Shown here one piece after another: positions 1 to 9,024 of a stretch of DNA of 64,000 nucleotides. The notes under the pieces are model-generated. The model worked only from the letters and a program-made list of their open reading frames with translations, was not told the DNA's origin and ran no database searches. Within the stretch, counting starts at the first letter, position 1. Each line of letters starts with the position of its first letter. Origin of the DNA: Acidiphilium sp. (GTDB lineage: Bacteria > Pseudomonadota > Alphaproteobacteria > Acetobacterales > Acetobacteraceae); assembly GCA_028688905.1 (NCBI GenBank), contig JAQTXH010000001.1:1159770-1223769 (forward strand), read 5' to 3'. The position numbers and the translations under genes are program-made.

Positions 1-574
1 GGCTGATCCGCGCGCCGGCCTCGCGGCATTTCGCGATGATTTCGGCGTGGCGTTCACGCTCCAGAGTACAGACCATCAGGTCGGCGATGTCGCATTTTTT
101 GGCGCGCGCGAGGTTGCGGAGGTTTTCCGCAACCGGCGCATCGAGCATCACCACACCCTCCGGCAGACCCGGCCCAACTGCGATTTTGTCCATATAGATA
201 TCGGGGGCATGGAGGAAATTGCCGCGCTCGGCCAGGGCAATGACCGCAATCGCGTTGGGTGCGCCCTTTGCCGTGGTCACGGTGCCTTCCAGCGGGTCGA
301 CCGCAATGTCCATTTCCGGGCCGCCGGCACCAACGCGCTCGCCGATGAACAGCATTGGCGCTTCGTCCATCTCGCCCTCGCCGATCACGACCAAGCCGTT
401 GATCGCCACCGCGTTGAACGCCTTGCGCATGGCCCCCACCGCCGCGCCATCAGCGCTGTTTTTGTCGCCCCGCCCGATCCAGACGGATGCGGCCAGTGCC
501 GCCGCTTCGGTAACGCGCACCAGTTCGAGGGCGAGGTTGCGATCGGAGAGGCTCGGGTTTTTGTTGGATGTCAT
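1..574 (-). CDS. glpX: Fructose-1,6-bisphosphatase class II (GlpX), 3' end cut off by the window
   Basis: Dephosphorylates fructose-1,6-bisphosphate in gluconeogenesis (in some alphaproteobacteria also sedoheptulose-1,7-bisphosphate); cytosolic, metal dependent. About 191 N-terminal residues are visible, roughly 60 percent of a usual GlpX. They include the N-terminal helix ending VWIGRGDKNSADGAA, the metal-binding VIGEGEMDEAPML and the substrate/metal loop DIAVDPLEGT, all hallmarks of the GlpX fold. The ATG at 574 gives the expected MTSNKNPSLSDRNL start. It lies 29 bases downstream of hom in the same direction, and aminotransferase-hom-glpX is a recurring alphaproteobacterial order. The C-terminal part lies outside the window. 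Confidence 0.93.
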   Translation of the reverse strand, partial: MTSNKNPSLSDRNLALELVRVTEAAALAASVWIGRGDKNSADGAAVGAMRKAFNAVAINGLVVIGEGEMDEAPMLFIGERVGAGGPEMDIAVDPLEGTVTTAKGAPNAIAVIALAERGNFLHAPDIYMDKIAVGPGLPEGVVMLDAPVAENLRNLARAKKCDIADLMVCTLERERHAEIIAKCREAGARIS

Positions 575-603
575 TGTGGTTCGGTTCCTGGATGTTTCAC
601 GTT

Positions 604-1896
604 TCAGGCAGTTTCGATCCGGATCATCGCTGGCGGTTCCTGCACCGATTCCAGCGCGGCCAGACGTCCGATCGCCGCCGCCATGGCGGCTTCGTGGGTT
701 TCATGCGTCACCAGCACCACGGGCACCGCTTCGCCGGGGCTGCGGCCATGTTGCAGCATCGATTCGAGCGATACGCCGTGATCGCGCAGAACGGCGGTCA
801 CGTCGGCGATCACGCCGGGAAGATCGACCACCATGAGCCGGAGGAAATAGGCACCGCGATGCGAACTGATCGGCACCGACGGCAGGTTCTCCAGTGATTT
901 CGTGGCGACGCCCAGCATCGGTGTCGTGCGCCCGCGCGCCAGGTCGATCAGGTCGGCCACCACCGCCGAGGCGGTTGGGCCGGCACCGGCACCGCGCCCT
1001 TGCAGCACGATGCGGCCTACCGGATCACCCTGGATCACTACGGCGTTGTTCACCCCATCGACCGCCGCCAGTGGCGAGGTCAACGGTACCATCGCCGGAT
1101 GCACCCTGGTTTCGATCCCCGCGTCGGTTGCGCGCGCGATGCCGAGCAGCTTGATCCGGTAGCCAAGCTCTTCGGCGAAAGCGATATCGAGCGCGCTGAC
1201 GCAGCGAATTCCCTCGACATGCACCGCACCGAAATCGATCTGCCGGCCGAAGGCGATGGCGGCAAGGATTGCCAGCTTGTGCGCGGTATCAATCCCATCG
1301 ATATCGAACGACGGATCGGCCTCGGCGTAACCCTGTGCCTGAGCATCGGCCAAAACACTGGCGAAATCGAGCTTTTCGGCGCGCATCCGGGTGAGGATGT
1401 AGTTGCAGGTGCCGTTAAAAATCCCAGCGAGATTGTCGATCCGGTTGGCGGCAAGCCCTTCGCGCAGGGCTTTGATCACCGGGATGCCGCCGCCCACCGC
1501 CGCTTCGAACCTGATGTTGCCCCCTGCCCCGTCCATGCGGGCGGCGAGCGCATCGCCGGCCTCGGCGATCAGCGCCTTGTTGGCGGTGACCACGGGCTTG
1601 CCAGCGTCGAGCGTGGCCTCGACCAGGGCACGGGCCGGGCCGTTGGCCCCGCCGATCAGTTCAACCACGACATCGATCGAGGGGTCGGTGGCCAGGCTCA
1701 GTGGATCGTCGACCCAGCGCAGCCCGGCGACCGAAACGCCCCGGTCGCGCGCCCGGTCGCGTGCCGAAACAGCGACCACGTCGATCGGTCGCCCTGCCCG
1801 CATCGCGATGAGGCTAGCATTTTCGCGCAACAGGCGGACCACGCCGGCACCCACCGTGCCAAGCCCGGCGATGCCAACCGCCAGCGGTCTGGTCAT
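604..1896 (-). CDS. hom: Homoserine dehydrogenase
   Basis: Reduces aspartate semialdehyde to homoserine, the branch point toward threonine and methionine; cytosolic. The 430 residues show an N-terminal Rossmann motif GIAGLGTVGAGVV (about 9-21), the VVELIGG and TANKALIAE cofactor segments (about 75-108), and the catalytic-domain signatures GTCNYIL and DPSFDIDGIDTAHKLAIL (about 160-210). A C-terminal ACT domain (about 350-425, beginning YFLRLMVVDLPGVIADVTAV) usually confers threonine feedback control. The start ATG overlaps the stop of the upstream aminotransferase by four bases (ATGA), so the two are probably translationally coupled. Length matches the monofunctional ACT-containing enzymes. 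Confidence 0.96.
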   Translation of the reverse strand: MTRPLAVGIAGLGTVGAGVVRLLRENASLIAMRAGRPIDVVAVSARDRARDRGVSVAGLRWVDDPLSLATDPSIDVVVELIGGANGPARALVEATLDAGKPVVTANKALIAEAGDALAARMDGAGGNIRFEAAVGGGIPVIKALREGLAANRIDNLAGIFNGTCNYILTRMRAEKLDFASVLADAQAQGYAEADPSFDIDGIDTAHKLAILAAIAFGRQIDFGAVHVEGIRCVSALDIAFAEELGYRIKLLGIARATDAGIETRVHPAMVPLTSPLAAVDGVNNAVVIQGDPVGRIVLQGRGAGAGPTASAVVADLIDLARGRTTPMLGVATKSLENLPSVPISSHRGAYFLRLMVVDLPGVIADVTAVLRDHGVSLESMLQHGRSPGEAVPVVLVTHETHEAAMAAAIGRLAALESVQEPPAMIRIETA

Positions 1897-3116
1897 ACGG
1901 CGACAGGCTCGGACGGTACCGGGGTGGCCCCGGGCATATTACCCGGTGCCATGAACCCGCGAATGTTGCGCACCGCCTGGCGCAGCCGATGGGTGTTTTC
2001 GACCAGGGCGATCCGAACATAGCCCTCGCCATATTCGCCGAACCCGATACCGGGTGCCACCGCCACCTTGGCGCGTTCGAGCAGCAGTTTCGAAAAATCG
2101 ACCGATCCGAGATGCGCGTAGCGTTCCGGAATCGGTGCCCAGGCGAACATCGACCCCGCCGGACTCGGCACCTCCCACCCCGCCTGCGCCAAACCCTTGA
2201 TCAGCACATCCCGCCGTTCCTTATAGAGCGCGCGCACCTGATCGACGCAGTCCTGGGGCCCGTTGAGCGCCGCCGTCGCCGCCACCTGGATCGGGGTGAA
2301 CGCACCATAGTCAAGATAGGATTTCATTCTTGCGAGCGCCGAAATCAGCCGCTGATTGCCCGCCGCAAACCCCATCCGCCAACCCGGCATCGAATAGGTT
2401 TTCGACATCGAGGTGAACTCCACCGTGATGTCCTTCGCCCCGTTGACCTGCAACACCGACGGCGGCGGCTCGCCCTCGAAATAGATCTCGGCATAGGCAA
2501 GATCCGATAGGATGAAAATCTCATGCTTGCGGGCGAAGGCGACGATATCCTTGTAGAAATCGAGAGTCGCCAGATAGGCCGTTGGATTTGAAGGAAAATT
2601 AACAATAAGGGCGGTCGGTTTCGGCACCGAGTGGCGCACCGCCCGTTCCAGCGCGTGCAGCATCTCCTCATCCGGCGTCGCCGGCACCGAACGCACCGAC
2701 GCGCCAGCGATGATGAAGCCGAACTGGTGGATCGGGTAGGACGGATTGGGTACCAGAATCGTATCACCCGGGCTGGTGATCGCATTGGCCAGATTGGCCA
2801 GCCCCTCCTTCGAGCCGAGGGTCGCGATCACCTCGGTCTCCGGGTTCAGCTTCACGCCGAACCGCCGGTCGTAATAGGCGGCCAGCGCGCGGCGCAGACC
2901 GGGGATGCCCTTGCTGGTCGAATAGCGATGGCTGCGCGGATCGGCCACGGTTTCGATCAGCTTGGCTACGATATGCGGCGGAGTCGGGCTGTCGGGATTG
3001 CCCATACCGAGGTCGATGATGTCTTCCTGCCGGTTGCGCGCCGCCGCCTTGGCCTGATTGACCTCGGCGAACACATAGGGCGGCAGGCGGCGGATGCGGT
3101 GGAATTCCTCGGTCAT
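1893..3116 (-). CDS. PLP-dependent class I/II aminotransferase (AlaC / LL-diaminopimelate aminotransferase-like)
   Basis: Fold-type I aminotransferase. The 407 residues contain the substrate-binding segment DLGMGNPDSPTPPHI, the NPSYPIHQFG and NFPSNPTA loops that contact PLP, and the lysine motif SMSKTYSMPGWRMGF, whose Lys forms the Schiff base. Members of this subgroup are annotated variously as glutamate-pyruvate aminotransferase AlaC or LL-diaminopimelate aminotransferase; sequence alone does not fix the substrate. Position directly upstream of, and overlapping, homoserine dehydrogenase suggests a role in aspartate-family amino acid metabolism (inference). The ATG at 3116 is preceded on the minus strand by an AGGACC stretch at usable spacing. 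Confidence 0.9.
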   Translation of the reverse strand: MTEEFHRIRRLPPYVFAEVNQAKAAARNRQEDIIDLGMGNPDSPTPPHIVAKLIETVADPRSHRYSTSKGIPGLRRALAAYYDRRFGVKLNPETEVIATLGSKEGLANLANAITSPGDTILVPNPSYPIHQFGFIIAGASVRSVPATPDEEMLHALERAVRHSVPKPTALIVNFPSNPTAYLATLDFYKDIVAFARKHEIFILSDLAYAEIYFEGEPPPSVLQVNGAKDITVEFTSMSKTYSMPGWRMGFAAGNQRLISALARMKSYLDYGAFTPIQVAATAALNGPQDCVDQVRALYKERRDVLIKGLAQAGWEVPSPAGSMFAWAPIPERYAHLGSVDFSKLLLERAKVAVAPGIGFGEYGEGYVRIALVENTHRLRQAVRNIRGFMAPGNMPGATPVPSEPVAV

Positions 3117-3155
3117 GGTCGGTCCTGGAGGGGTGAAGGATGAATGCGTGAACGA

Positions 3156-3797
3156 TTATTGCGTATCAGGGGCGTATAGCATTTGTGCCGCGCCACCGCG
3201 ACCCGCCGCAAGTGCCTCGATGCGTATGGCAGATGCCGGTACCCCGGCCTGCGTGAGTTGATCGGCGATTGCGGTGGCGCGCAGCAGCGCCAGATGCAGG
3301 CCCGCTGAGGTGGGGTCGGGCGCGAATCCGATTGCGGCAATACCAGCGTTGCCGCGCCGCGCGGCCAGGGCTTTCAGTTCCGTCCGGTCGGGACGCGGCA
3401 CGATCGCTCTGCCAGGCTGAAAGCCGATCAACAAGGGCGGGGTTGCGGGCGGGAGGGTCTTGTGCGGCTTCGTCGCGGCACCTGTTCCGCCCCACGGCGC
3501 GTGTATCGCGTTTTGGTTGGTGTTTACCACCTCCAACTGGCGGCGAATCGTGCGCTGCAATGAGGGAGACAGCGGTGGCGGCTTCGGCGGGACCGAGGCC
3601 AGATTGGGTGACGGAGCGTCCAGCCCCGGTGCGGGTGGCGGTGTCTGCCCGGGCTTGCCCCCCTCGAAGCGATGAAAGGCGGTGATCGGGTTATACGTCG
3701 CGCACCCCGAAACGGCACTGAGCACGAGCAGCAACGCCGCTCGCTTTATGGAACGGCGCGGCATTTCAGGCTTGGCAAAAACTTCGCTATAGTTCAC
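3156..3797 (-). CDS. Predicted outer-membrane lipoprotein with a C-terminal OmpA-like segment
   Basis: The N-terminus has a basic region, a hydrophobic core AALLLVLSAV and a lipobox ending SGC, so a lipoprotein is likely. A proline-rich linker follows, then a C-terminal stretch (ALAARRGNAGIAAIGFAPDP ... ATAIADQLTQAGVPASAIRI) resembling the OmpA-type peptidoglycan-binding fold. Start choice: GTG at 3797 follows a good GAGGAG at 5 bases spacing; an ATG at 3764 (MPRRSIKRA) gives a more usual signal peptide but has a poor ribosome site. The gene lies 39 bases upstream of the aminotransferase in the same direction and diverges from phaC. The exact family is not recognised. Confidence 0.75.
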   Translation of the reverse strand: MNYSEVFAKPEMPRRSIKRAALLLVLSAVSGCATYNPITAFHRFEGGKPGQTPPPAPGLDAPSPNLASVPPKPPPLSPSLQRTIRRQLEVVNTNQNAIHAPWGGTGAATKPHKTLPPATPPLLIGFQPGRAIVPRPDRTELKALAARRGNAGIAAIGFAPDPTSAGLHLALLRATAIADQLTQAGVPASAIRIEALAAGRGGAAQMLYAPDTQ

Positions 3798-3862
3798 ATC
3801 GGCTCCTCGCTCGGCAGTCCTACTCTTTAGCGCCTGGAACACGGAGCCGGAAGGAGCGCCCG

Positions 3863-5662
3863 ATGGCCGAACCTAAAAATCACGAACCCGGCACCTTCAA
3901 TATGCCGGACGCGGCTGAATATACCCGCACGATGGCCGACATCGGCGCGAGATCGCAGCGCATCGTGGCGGAATGGCTGCAACGCCAGACCGATCAGGGA
4001 GTCGCGATCGATCCCCTCAATGTCGGCGGGGCCTTCCTGGAAATGACCACGAAGCTGATGCACGATCCTGCACGGCTGATCGAAGCCCAGATGGGGTTTT
4101 GGCAGGATTACTTTACACTTTGGCAGCATTCCACCCGGCGCATGCTCGGCATGGAAACAACGCCGGTCATGCCAGATGATCCGAAAGACAAGCGCTTTCA
4201 GGACGAAGGCTGGAAGCAGAACGAAATTTTCGACTTCATCCGCCAAAGCTACCTGCTCTCCGCCCGCTTCGTGCAGGACGTGGTGACGCGCGTCGATGGT
4301 CTGGACCCGAAAACGGCGCAGAAGGTCGATTTCTATTCCCGCCAATTCATCGATGCGATGAGTCCGTCGAATTTCGCGCTGACCAACCCTCAGGTTTTAC
4401 GCAAGACCATGGAAACCGGCGGCGACAATCTGCTGCGCGGACTGCATAATCTGCTGCGCGACCTTGAAGCCGGACAAGGCAAGCTGCACATCCGCATGAC
4501 CGACTCCAAGGCGTTCATCGTGGGCGGCAACATCGCGGTCTCGCCGGGCAAGGTGGTCTTCCGCAACGCGCTGATGGAATTGATCCAGTACGCGCCGAGT
4601 ACAGACAAGGTATTGAAGACCCCGTTGGTGATTTTTCCACCGTGGATCAATAAATTCTACATTCTCGACCTACGGCCGAAAAACAGCTTCATCCGCTGGG
4701 CGGTGGATCAGGGGCACACTGTGTTTGTTGCGAGTTGGGTCAACCCCGATGAACGGCTCGCCGAAAAAGATTTCGCCGATTACATGACCGAGGGGGTGTT
4801 CGCCGCCATCGACGCGATTGAAGCCGCCACCGGCGAGCGACAGGTCAACGCAATTGGTTATTGCCTCGGCGGTACTCTACTCGCGGCATCACTGGCGGTG
4901 ATGGCCCGGCGCAACGATAAGCGGGTGAAGTCGGCAACCTTTCTGGTGACGTTGACCGATTTTGCCGACGTCGGCGAGCTTGGCGTGTTCATCGACGAGG
5001 AGCAACTGGGCGCGCTGGAAGAGAGAATGAACAAGCGCGGTTATCTTGATGGCTCGGAGATGTCGACAACATTCAACATGCTGCGGTCCAACGATCTGAT
5101 CTGGAGTTTTGTGGTCAACAACTATCTGCTGGGTAACGACGCCTTCCCGTTCGATCTGCTCTACTGGAATTCGGACTCGACCCGCATGCCGGCGGCCATG
5201 CACTCGTTCTACCTTCGTAACATGTATCAGAACAACCGCCTGGTCGAACCCAATGCACTGACGCTCGACAATACCAAGGTCGATCTTCGCCGGATCAAGG
5301 TGCCGGTTTATTTTCTGTCCTGCCGGGAAGATCATATCGCCCCGTGGACCGGCACCTATAAGGCAACCCAGCTGATGGCCGGGCCGAAGCGCTTTGTGCT
5401 TGCGGCGTCGGGCCATATCGCCGGAGTGGTCAATCCGCCCGCCAGCGGCAAATACAGCCACTTCGTCAACGACAGCCTGCCGCCCAGCGCCGCGGACTGG
5501 ATGACCGGCGCGACCGAGGTTGCAGGCTCCTGGTGGCCGGACTGGCAGCGCTGGATCGCCGCGCGCGAGAAAACCGAGGTCGCGGCCCGGGTTCCCGGTA
5601 GTGGCGACCTGCTCGCGCTGGCCGACGCCCCCGGCGACTATGTAAAGGTTCGCGCTACTTGA
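3863..5662 (+). CDS. phaC: Class I poly(3-hydroxyalkanoate) synthase
   Basis: Polymerises (R)-3-hydroxyacyl-CoA into polyhydroxyalkanoate at the surface of storage granules. The 599 residues are the usual class I length. The N-terminal PhaC_N region (about 90-260) is followed by an alpha/beta-hydrolase domain. The lipase-like box GYCLGG places the catalytic Cys at about 334; the triad is completed by Asp in SCREDHIAPW (about 490) and His in ASGHIAGVVNPP (about 518). The start has a strong GGAAGGAG. No phaA, phaB, phasin or phaR is nearby. Its stop overlaps the putative TTG start of the glycosyltransferase, so it heads a co-directional run. Confidence 0.96.
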   Translation: MAEPKNHEPGTFNMPDAAEYTRTMADIGARSQRIVAEWLQRQTDQGVAIDPLNVGGAFLEMTTKLMHDPARLIEAQMGFWQDYFTLWQHSTRRMLGMETTPVMPDDPKDKRFQDEGWKQNEIFDFIRQSYLLSARFVQDVVTRVDGLDPKTAQKVDFYSRQFIDAMSPSNFALTNPQVLRKTMETGGDNLLRGLHNLLRDLEAGQGKLHIRMTDSKAFIVGGNIAVSPGKVVFRNALMELIQYAPSTDKVLKTPLVIFPPWINKFYILDLRPKNSFIRWAVDQGHTVFVASWVNPDERLAEKDFADYMTEGVFAAIDAIEAATGERQVNAIGYCLGGTLLAASLAVMARRNDKRVKSATFLVTLTDFADVGELGVFIDEEQLGALEERMNKRGYLDGSEMSTTFNMLRSNDLIWSFVVNNYLLGNDAFPFDLLYWNSDSTRMPAAMHSFYLRNMYQNNRLVEPNALTLDNTKVDLRRIKVPVYFLSCREDHIAPWTGTYKATQLMAGPKRFVLAASGHIAGVVNPPASGKYSHFVNDSLPPSAADWMTGATEVAGSWWPDWQRWIAAREKTEVAARVPGSGDLLALADAPGDYVKVRAT

Positions 5663-6756
5663 AGCCGGAGCGGCGGCGCGACCGCACCATCGCGATGGTG
5701 TTGCCGCCGCGCGAGGGATTTGCACCCGATCGGGCCGGCGCGATCGCAATGGTGGTACGACGCTTGGCGGGTGCGGCGAATGCAACGGTGATCGGCGGGG
5801 CACATCCTGGCACGCAACCTGGAGCGCCCTATCCCGGCATCGCCTTCACCGCGGTCGCGGCCCGCAGCCCGGTCTTCTATGGCATAGGCGTGCTCCGCCG
5901 CCTCCGCGCGCTTAGCCCGGGGATTGTTGAAATCCATCAGCAACCGCGTCTTGCCTGCGTGGTGGCTTGGGTATTGCCGCAAGCCCGGGTGTCGTTATTC
6001 CTCCACAACGACCCGCTGACCATGCGGGGTCTGCGCTACAAGGCTCAGCGCGCCCGCATGCTCCGGACCCTGCACAACGTGGTGTGCGTTTCGGAATATT
6101 TGCGCCAGCGCTATGCAACCGGCCTGGCCGCGACCGACGGACTCGTGGTGTTGCCCAACCCCCTCACCCTCGCCGAACTACCGCCCCGCTCCGTTTTACG
6201 GCCGTGCCGTATCCTGTTCGCCGGCCGCATCGTGGAGAATAAAGGAGTCGCCGATTTCATTGCCGCCGTTGCCGCCGCGCTGCCCGCCTTACCGGGCTGG
6301 TCCGCCCAGATTATCGGCGGCGACCGTTTCGGCCCGAATAGCCCCGAAACCCCCTTTGTTTCAGTGATGCGTCAGGCTGCCTGTGCGGCGGGCATCGGGT
6401 TCGCGGGCTACCGGCCGCACGAGTCCGTGCTGGCCGCGATGGCCGAAGCCGCCATTGTTGTCGTACCGTCGCGCTGGCCGGAACCGTTTGGCCTCGCTGC
6501 CCTGGAAGCCCTGGCCAGCGGTGCCGCTTTGATCGCGACCGATTCCGGTGGTCTGCCGGAAATGACCGGCGACGCCGCGAGGCTGGTGCCGCCCGGCGAT
6601 ATCCCGGCTCTGACCGATGCGATCATTGCCCTCGCCTCCGATGACGATACGCGCGCAACCCTCGCCCGCACCGGCCTCGCCCGCGCGGCGCAGTTCGACA
6701 CGCCGGTGATTGCCGCCAGGTTACAGGCGTTGCGCGACGGCAAAACCGGGTTATGA
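5659..6756 (+). CDS. GT4-family glycosyltransferase
   Basis: GT-B fold, family GT4. The C-terminal donor domain starts around residue 180 with RILFAGRIVENKGVADFI. It continues to a PSRWPEPFGLAALEALASG motif (the EX7E pattern of retaining GT4 enzymes) and GGLPEMTGDAARLVPPGD. The acceptor domain is short and there is no signal peptide, so the enzyme is probably cytosolic and acts on a lipid- or sugar-linked acceptor. The TTG at 5659 overlaps the phaC stop (TTGA); an ATG at 5695 is an alternative start with a weaker ribosome site. An O-antigen-ligase-like gene follows after 7 bases, suggesting a surface polysaccharide role; the specific sugar is unknown. Confidence 0.86.
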   Translation: MKPERRRDRTIAMVLPPREGFAPDRAGAIAMVVRRLAGAANATVIGGAHPGTQPGAPYPGIAFTAVAARSPVFYGIGVLRRLRALSPGIVEIHQQPRLACVVAWVLPQARVSLFLHNDPLTMRGLRYKAQRARMLRTLHNVVCVSEYLRQRYATGLAATDGLVVLPNPLTLAELPPRSVLRPCRILFAGRIVENKGVADFIAAVAAALPALPGWSAQIIGGDRFGPNSPETPFVSVMRQAACAAGIGFAGYRPHESVLAAMAEAAIVVVPSRWPEPFGLAALEALASGAALIATDSGGLPEMTGDAARLVPPGDIPALTDAIIALASDDDTRATLARTGLARAAQFDTPVIAARLQALRDGKTGL

Positions 6757-6763
6757 CCGCGCT

Positions 6764-8065
6764 ATGACCACCAAGCGTGTCGCCCTGATTGCCGCCCTGA
6801 TCCTGCCGCTCTGCCTGCTTTACGCGCGGGCAGGCGCCGAATTCGCGATCGCGACCGTCGATAGTCTGTTCCTGATCCATGCCACCCGCACCGGAAGCTG
6901 GGGTTGGGTGCGCAGTAGGTGGTTCATCATCGGACTGCTCTGGTGGGCGACGGAAATGCTATGCTCGGTGCCGGTTCCGGCACTCGGTCTCGGGCCTGGG
7001 GGCTGGAAATCGTTCGGCCAGGCGATCGTGCTGATCAGGCTGCTGCTGCTACCTGCCGCCCTGGGCACGTGGGTGCTCGATACCGCCGCCGCGCGCACTA
7101 AAGTCTGGCTGGTCATCGCAGCTTCGGAAACCTGGATATTGCTGCAATCGTGGCAACAGGAATTGTTCGGCGTGAACATATTCGGCGACCATCGCTGGCC
7201 TGATGGCTCGCTCACCGGCCCGTTCTGGGCACCCCGGGCCGGACCACCCTTCACCCATCTGCTGTTTCTGGTCGCGTTGCCGATTGTCGCCGGATTGATC
7301 GCGCGGCGGGGGACGGCACCGAAGCTGGCCGCCGCCGCTATCGGCGTCATTGGCTTCGCGACCGCCCTGATCATCGGCCAGCGGATGCCGTTTCTGCTCG
7401 CGGGTCTCGGCCTCGTGGTCACCGCCCTGATATTCCGCCAAGTGCGGCTTCCGGCGGTGGCGCTTGGGGTCGTAGCGCTGCTTGCGATCCCTGCCCTGCG
7501 CATCGTCTCACCACCCAGTTTCGACAAGCTGGTGGTGGAAACCAGCCATCAGGTGCAAAACTTTGCCAAAAGCCCGTATGGTGAACTTTACACCCGCGCC
7601 ACCGTGATGATCGAGCAATCGCCGTGGCATGGCTACGGCTTCAACGGCTTTTTGTATTTCTGCCCGCAACCGAGGTTCGACGCCGGCCTGCCCGCGCTTG
7701 GCATCGGCCCGACCAACCTCGCGCGGGGGGCCTGCAATATCCATCCGCATAATTTCTACCTTCAGGCCGCGATCGACGCTGGGGTGGGCGGCTTCGTGTT
7801 GTTCACCGCACTCAATCTTGCATGGTTGATCGCCCTCGGGGACGGTATGTTGCGCCAGCCGATGAAACTTGGCGCGTTCATCGGCGTGCTCACCTATGCA
7901 TGGCCGCTGGCGTCGACCGATAATTTTGCGGTTTTGCCGATGGCCGGGTGGCTGTTCGTCATGCTGGGCCTCGGCCTGGCCCTACCGCGATCTGGTTCCC
8001 AGGAACCGGCACCCCTATATGATCACCACCAACGCGAAAACGTCACGACAGGACCATTGCAATGA
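6764..8065 (+). CDS. Polytopic membrane protein of the O-antigen ligase / polymerase (Wzy/WaaL) type
   Basis: About 433 residues with roughly ten hydrophobic helices and a larger loop before the last helices. That loop contains YTRATVMIEQSPWHGYGFNG and a later IHPHNFYLQAAIDAG, the typical Wzy_C/WaaL signature in which the motif before the loop and the HN histidine are functional. Such proteins join polysaccharide to lipid A core or polymerise repeat units in the inner membrane. The ATG at 6764 gives MTTKRVALIAALIL, which enters the first helix directly. It follows the glycosyltransferase by 7 bases and overlaps the CobW gene by ATGA. Ligase versus polymerase cannot be decided from sequence alone. 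Confidence 0.78.
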   Translation: MTTKRVALIAALILPLCLLYARAGAEFAIATVDSLFLIHATRTGSWGWVRSRWFIIGLLWWATEMLCSVPVPALGLGPGGWKSFGQAIVLIRLLLLPAALGTWVLDTAAARTKVWLVIAASETWILLQSWQQELFGVNIFGDHRWPDGSLTGPFWAPRAGPPFTHLLFLVALPIVAGLIARRGTAPKLAAAAIGVIGFATALIIGQRMPFLLAGLGLVVTALIFRQVRLPAVALGVVALLAIPALRIVSPPSFDKLVVETSHQVQNFAKSPYGELYTRATVMIEQSPWHGYGFNGFLYFCPQPRFDAGLPALGIGPTNLARGACNIHPHNFYLQAAIDAGVGGFVLFTALNLAWLIALGDGMLRQPMKLGAFIGVLTYAWPLASTDNFAVLPMAGWLFVMLGLGLALPRSGSQEPAPLYDHHQRENVTTGPLQ

Positions 8066-9024
8066 CCAATCTCGTTCCGGTCACCGTGCTCACCGGGTTT
8101 CTCGGTGCCGGCAAGACCACTCTGCTCAACCGCATTCTGACCGAACAGCATGGCAAGCGCTATGCCGTGGTGATCAACGAATTCGGCGAGCGTGGCGTCG
8201 ATAACGACCTAGTGGTCGATACCGACGAGGAAGTGTTCGAAATGAACAACGGCTGCGTCTGCTGCACGGTGCGCGGCGACCTCATTCGCATCATCGGCGG
8301 ACTGATGAAGCGGCGCGGCACTCTCGACGGCATCATTGTGGAGACCACCGGCCTCGCCAACCCGGCCCCGGTGGCCCAGACTTTCTTCGTCGATGAGGAC
8401 GTGAAGGCGAAAACCCGGCTCGATGCCATCGTGACCGTGGTCGATGCCCTGAATTTACCCGCCCGGTTGCGCGACAGCCACGAGGCGCAGGATCAGATTG
8501 CATTTGCCGATGTCATCGTGCTGAACAAGCTCGATCTGGTCACGCCGGAGGAACGCGCAGCGGTGGAGGCGGAGATTCGCAAGATCAACCGGTTTGCCGA
8601 GATCCACCACGCCACCCGTGCCGATGTTCCGGTCGATAAAGTGCTGGGTATCAACGCCTTCAGCCTCGAACGCGTGTTGCAATCGGTGCCGGATTTTCTG
8701 GACGACGATGCCCACACCCATGACGAGCACATGACCAGCATCAGCCTTGCCTCCAAAACCCCGCTTGATGCCGACAAGTTCAACGCCTGGATTGGTGGTA
8801 TTCTGGCCACCCAGGGGCAGGATATCCTGCGCACCAAGGGCATTCTCGAATTTGCCGGCGAAGAACGCCGCTTTGCCTTCCAGGCGGTTCATATGATGGC
8901 GGATGGCGATTTTCTACGCCCCTGGACACCCGATGAGGCGCGCGAAAGCCGCATCGTTTTCATCGGCCGCGACCTCAATCGCCCGCAACTGCGCCGTGGC
9001 TTCGAAAGCTGCGTCGCCGCATGA
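8062..9024 (+). CDS. CobW/COG0523-family GTP-binding metallochaperone
   Basis: 320 residues of the G3E GTPase family: Walker A GFLGAGKTT (about 12-20), NEFGERGVDNDL, the CxCC metal site at about 65-68 in NNGCVCCTVRGD, a guanine-specificity NKLDLV, and a C-terminal CobW_C domain with HTHDEHM metal-binding residues in the linker. COG0523 proteins deliver or safeguard zinc, or sometimes cobalt, for client enzymes. The gene overlaps both neighbours by ATGA, and a WD40 protein follows directly. The metal is not provable here; the histidine-rich linker and family behaviour make zinc the first guess. Confidence 0.93.
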   Translation: MTNLVPVTVLTGFLGAGKTTLLNRILTEQHGKRYAVVINEFGERGVDNDLVVDTDEEVFEMNNGCVCCTVRGDLIRIIGGLMKRRGTLDGIIVETTGLANPAPVAQTFFVDEDVKAKTRLDAIVTVVDALNLPARLRDSHEAQDQIAFADVIVLNKLDLVTPEERAAVEAEIRKINRFAEIHHATRADVPVDKVLGINAFSLERVLQSVPDFLDDDAHTHDEHMTSISLASKTPLDADKFNAWIGGILATQGQDILRTKGILEFAGEERRFAFQAVHMMADGDFLRPWTPDEARESRIVFIGRDLNRPQLRRGFESCVAA

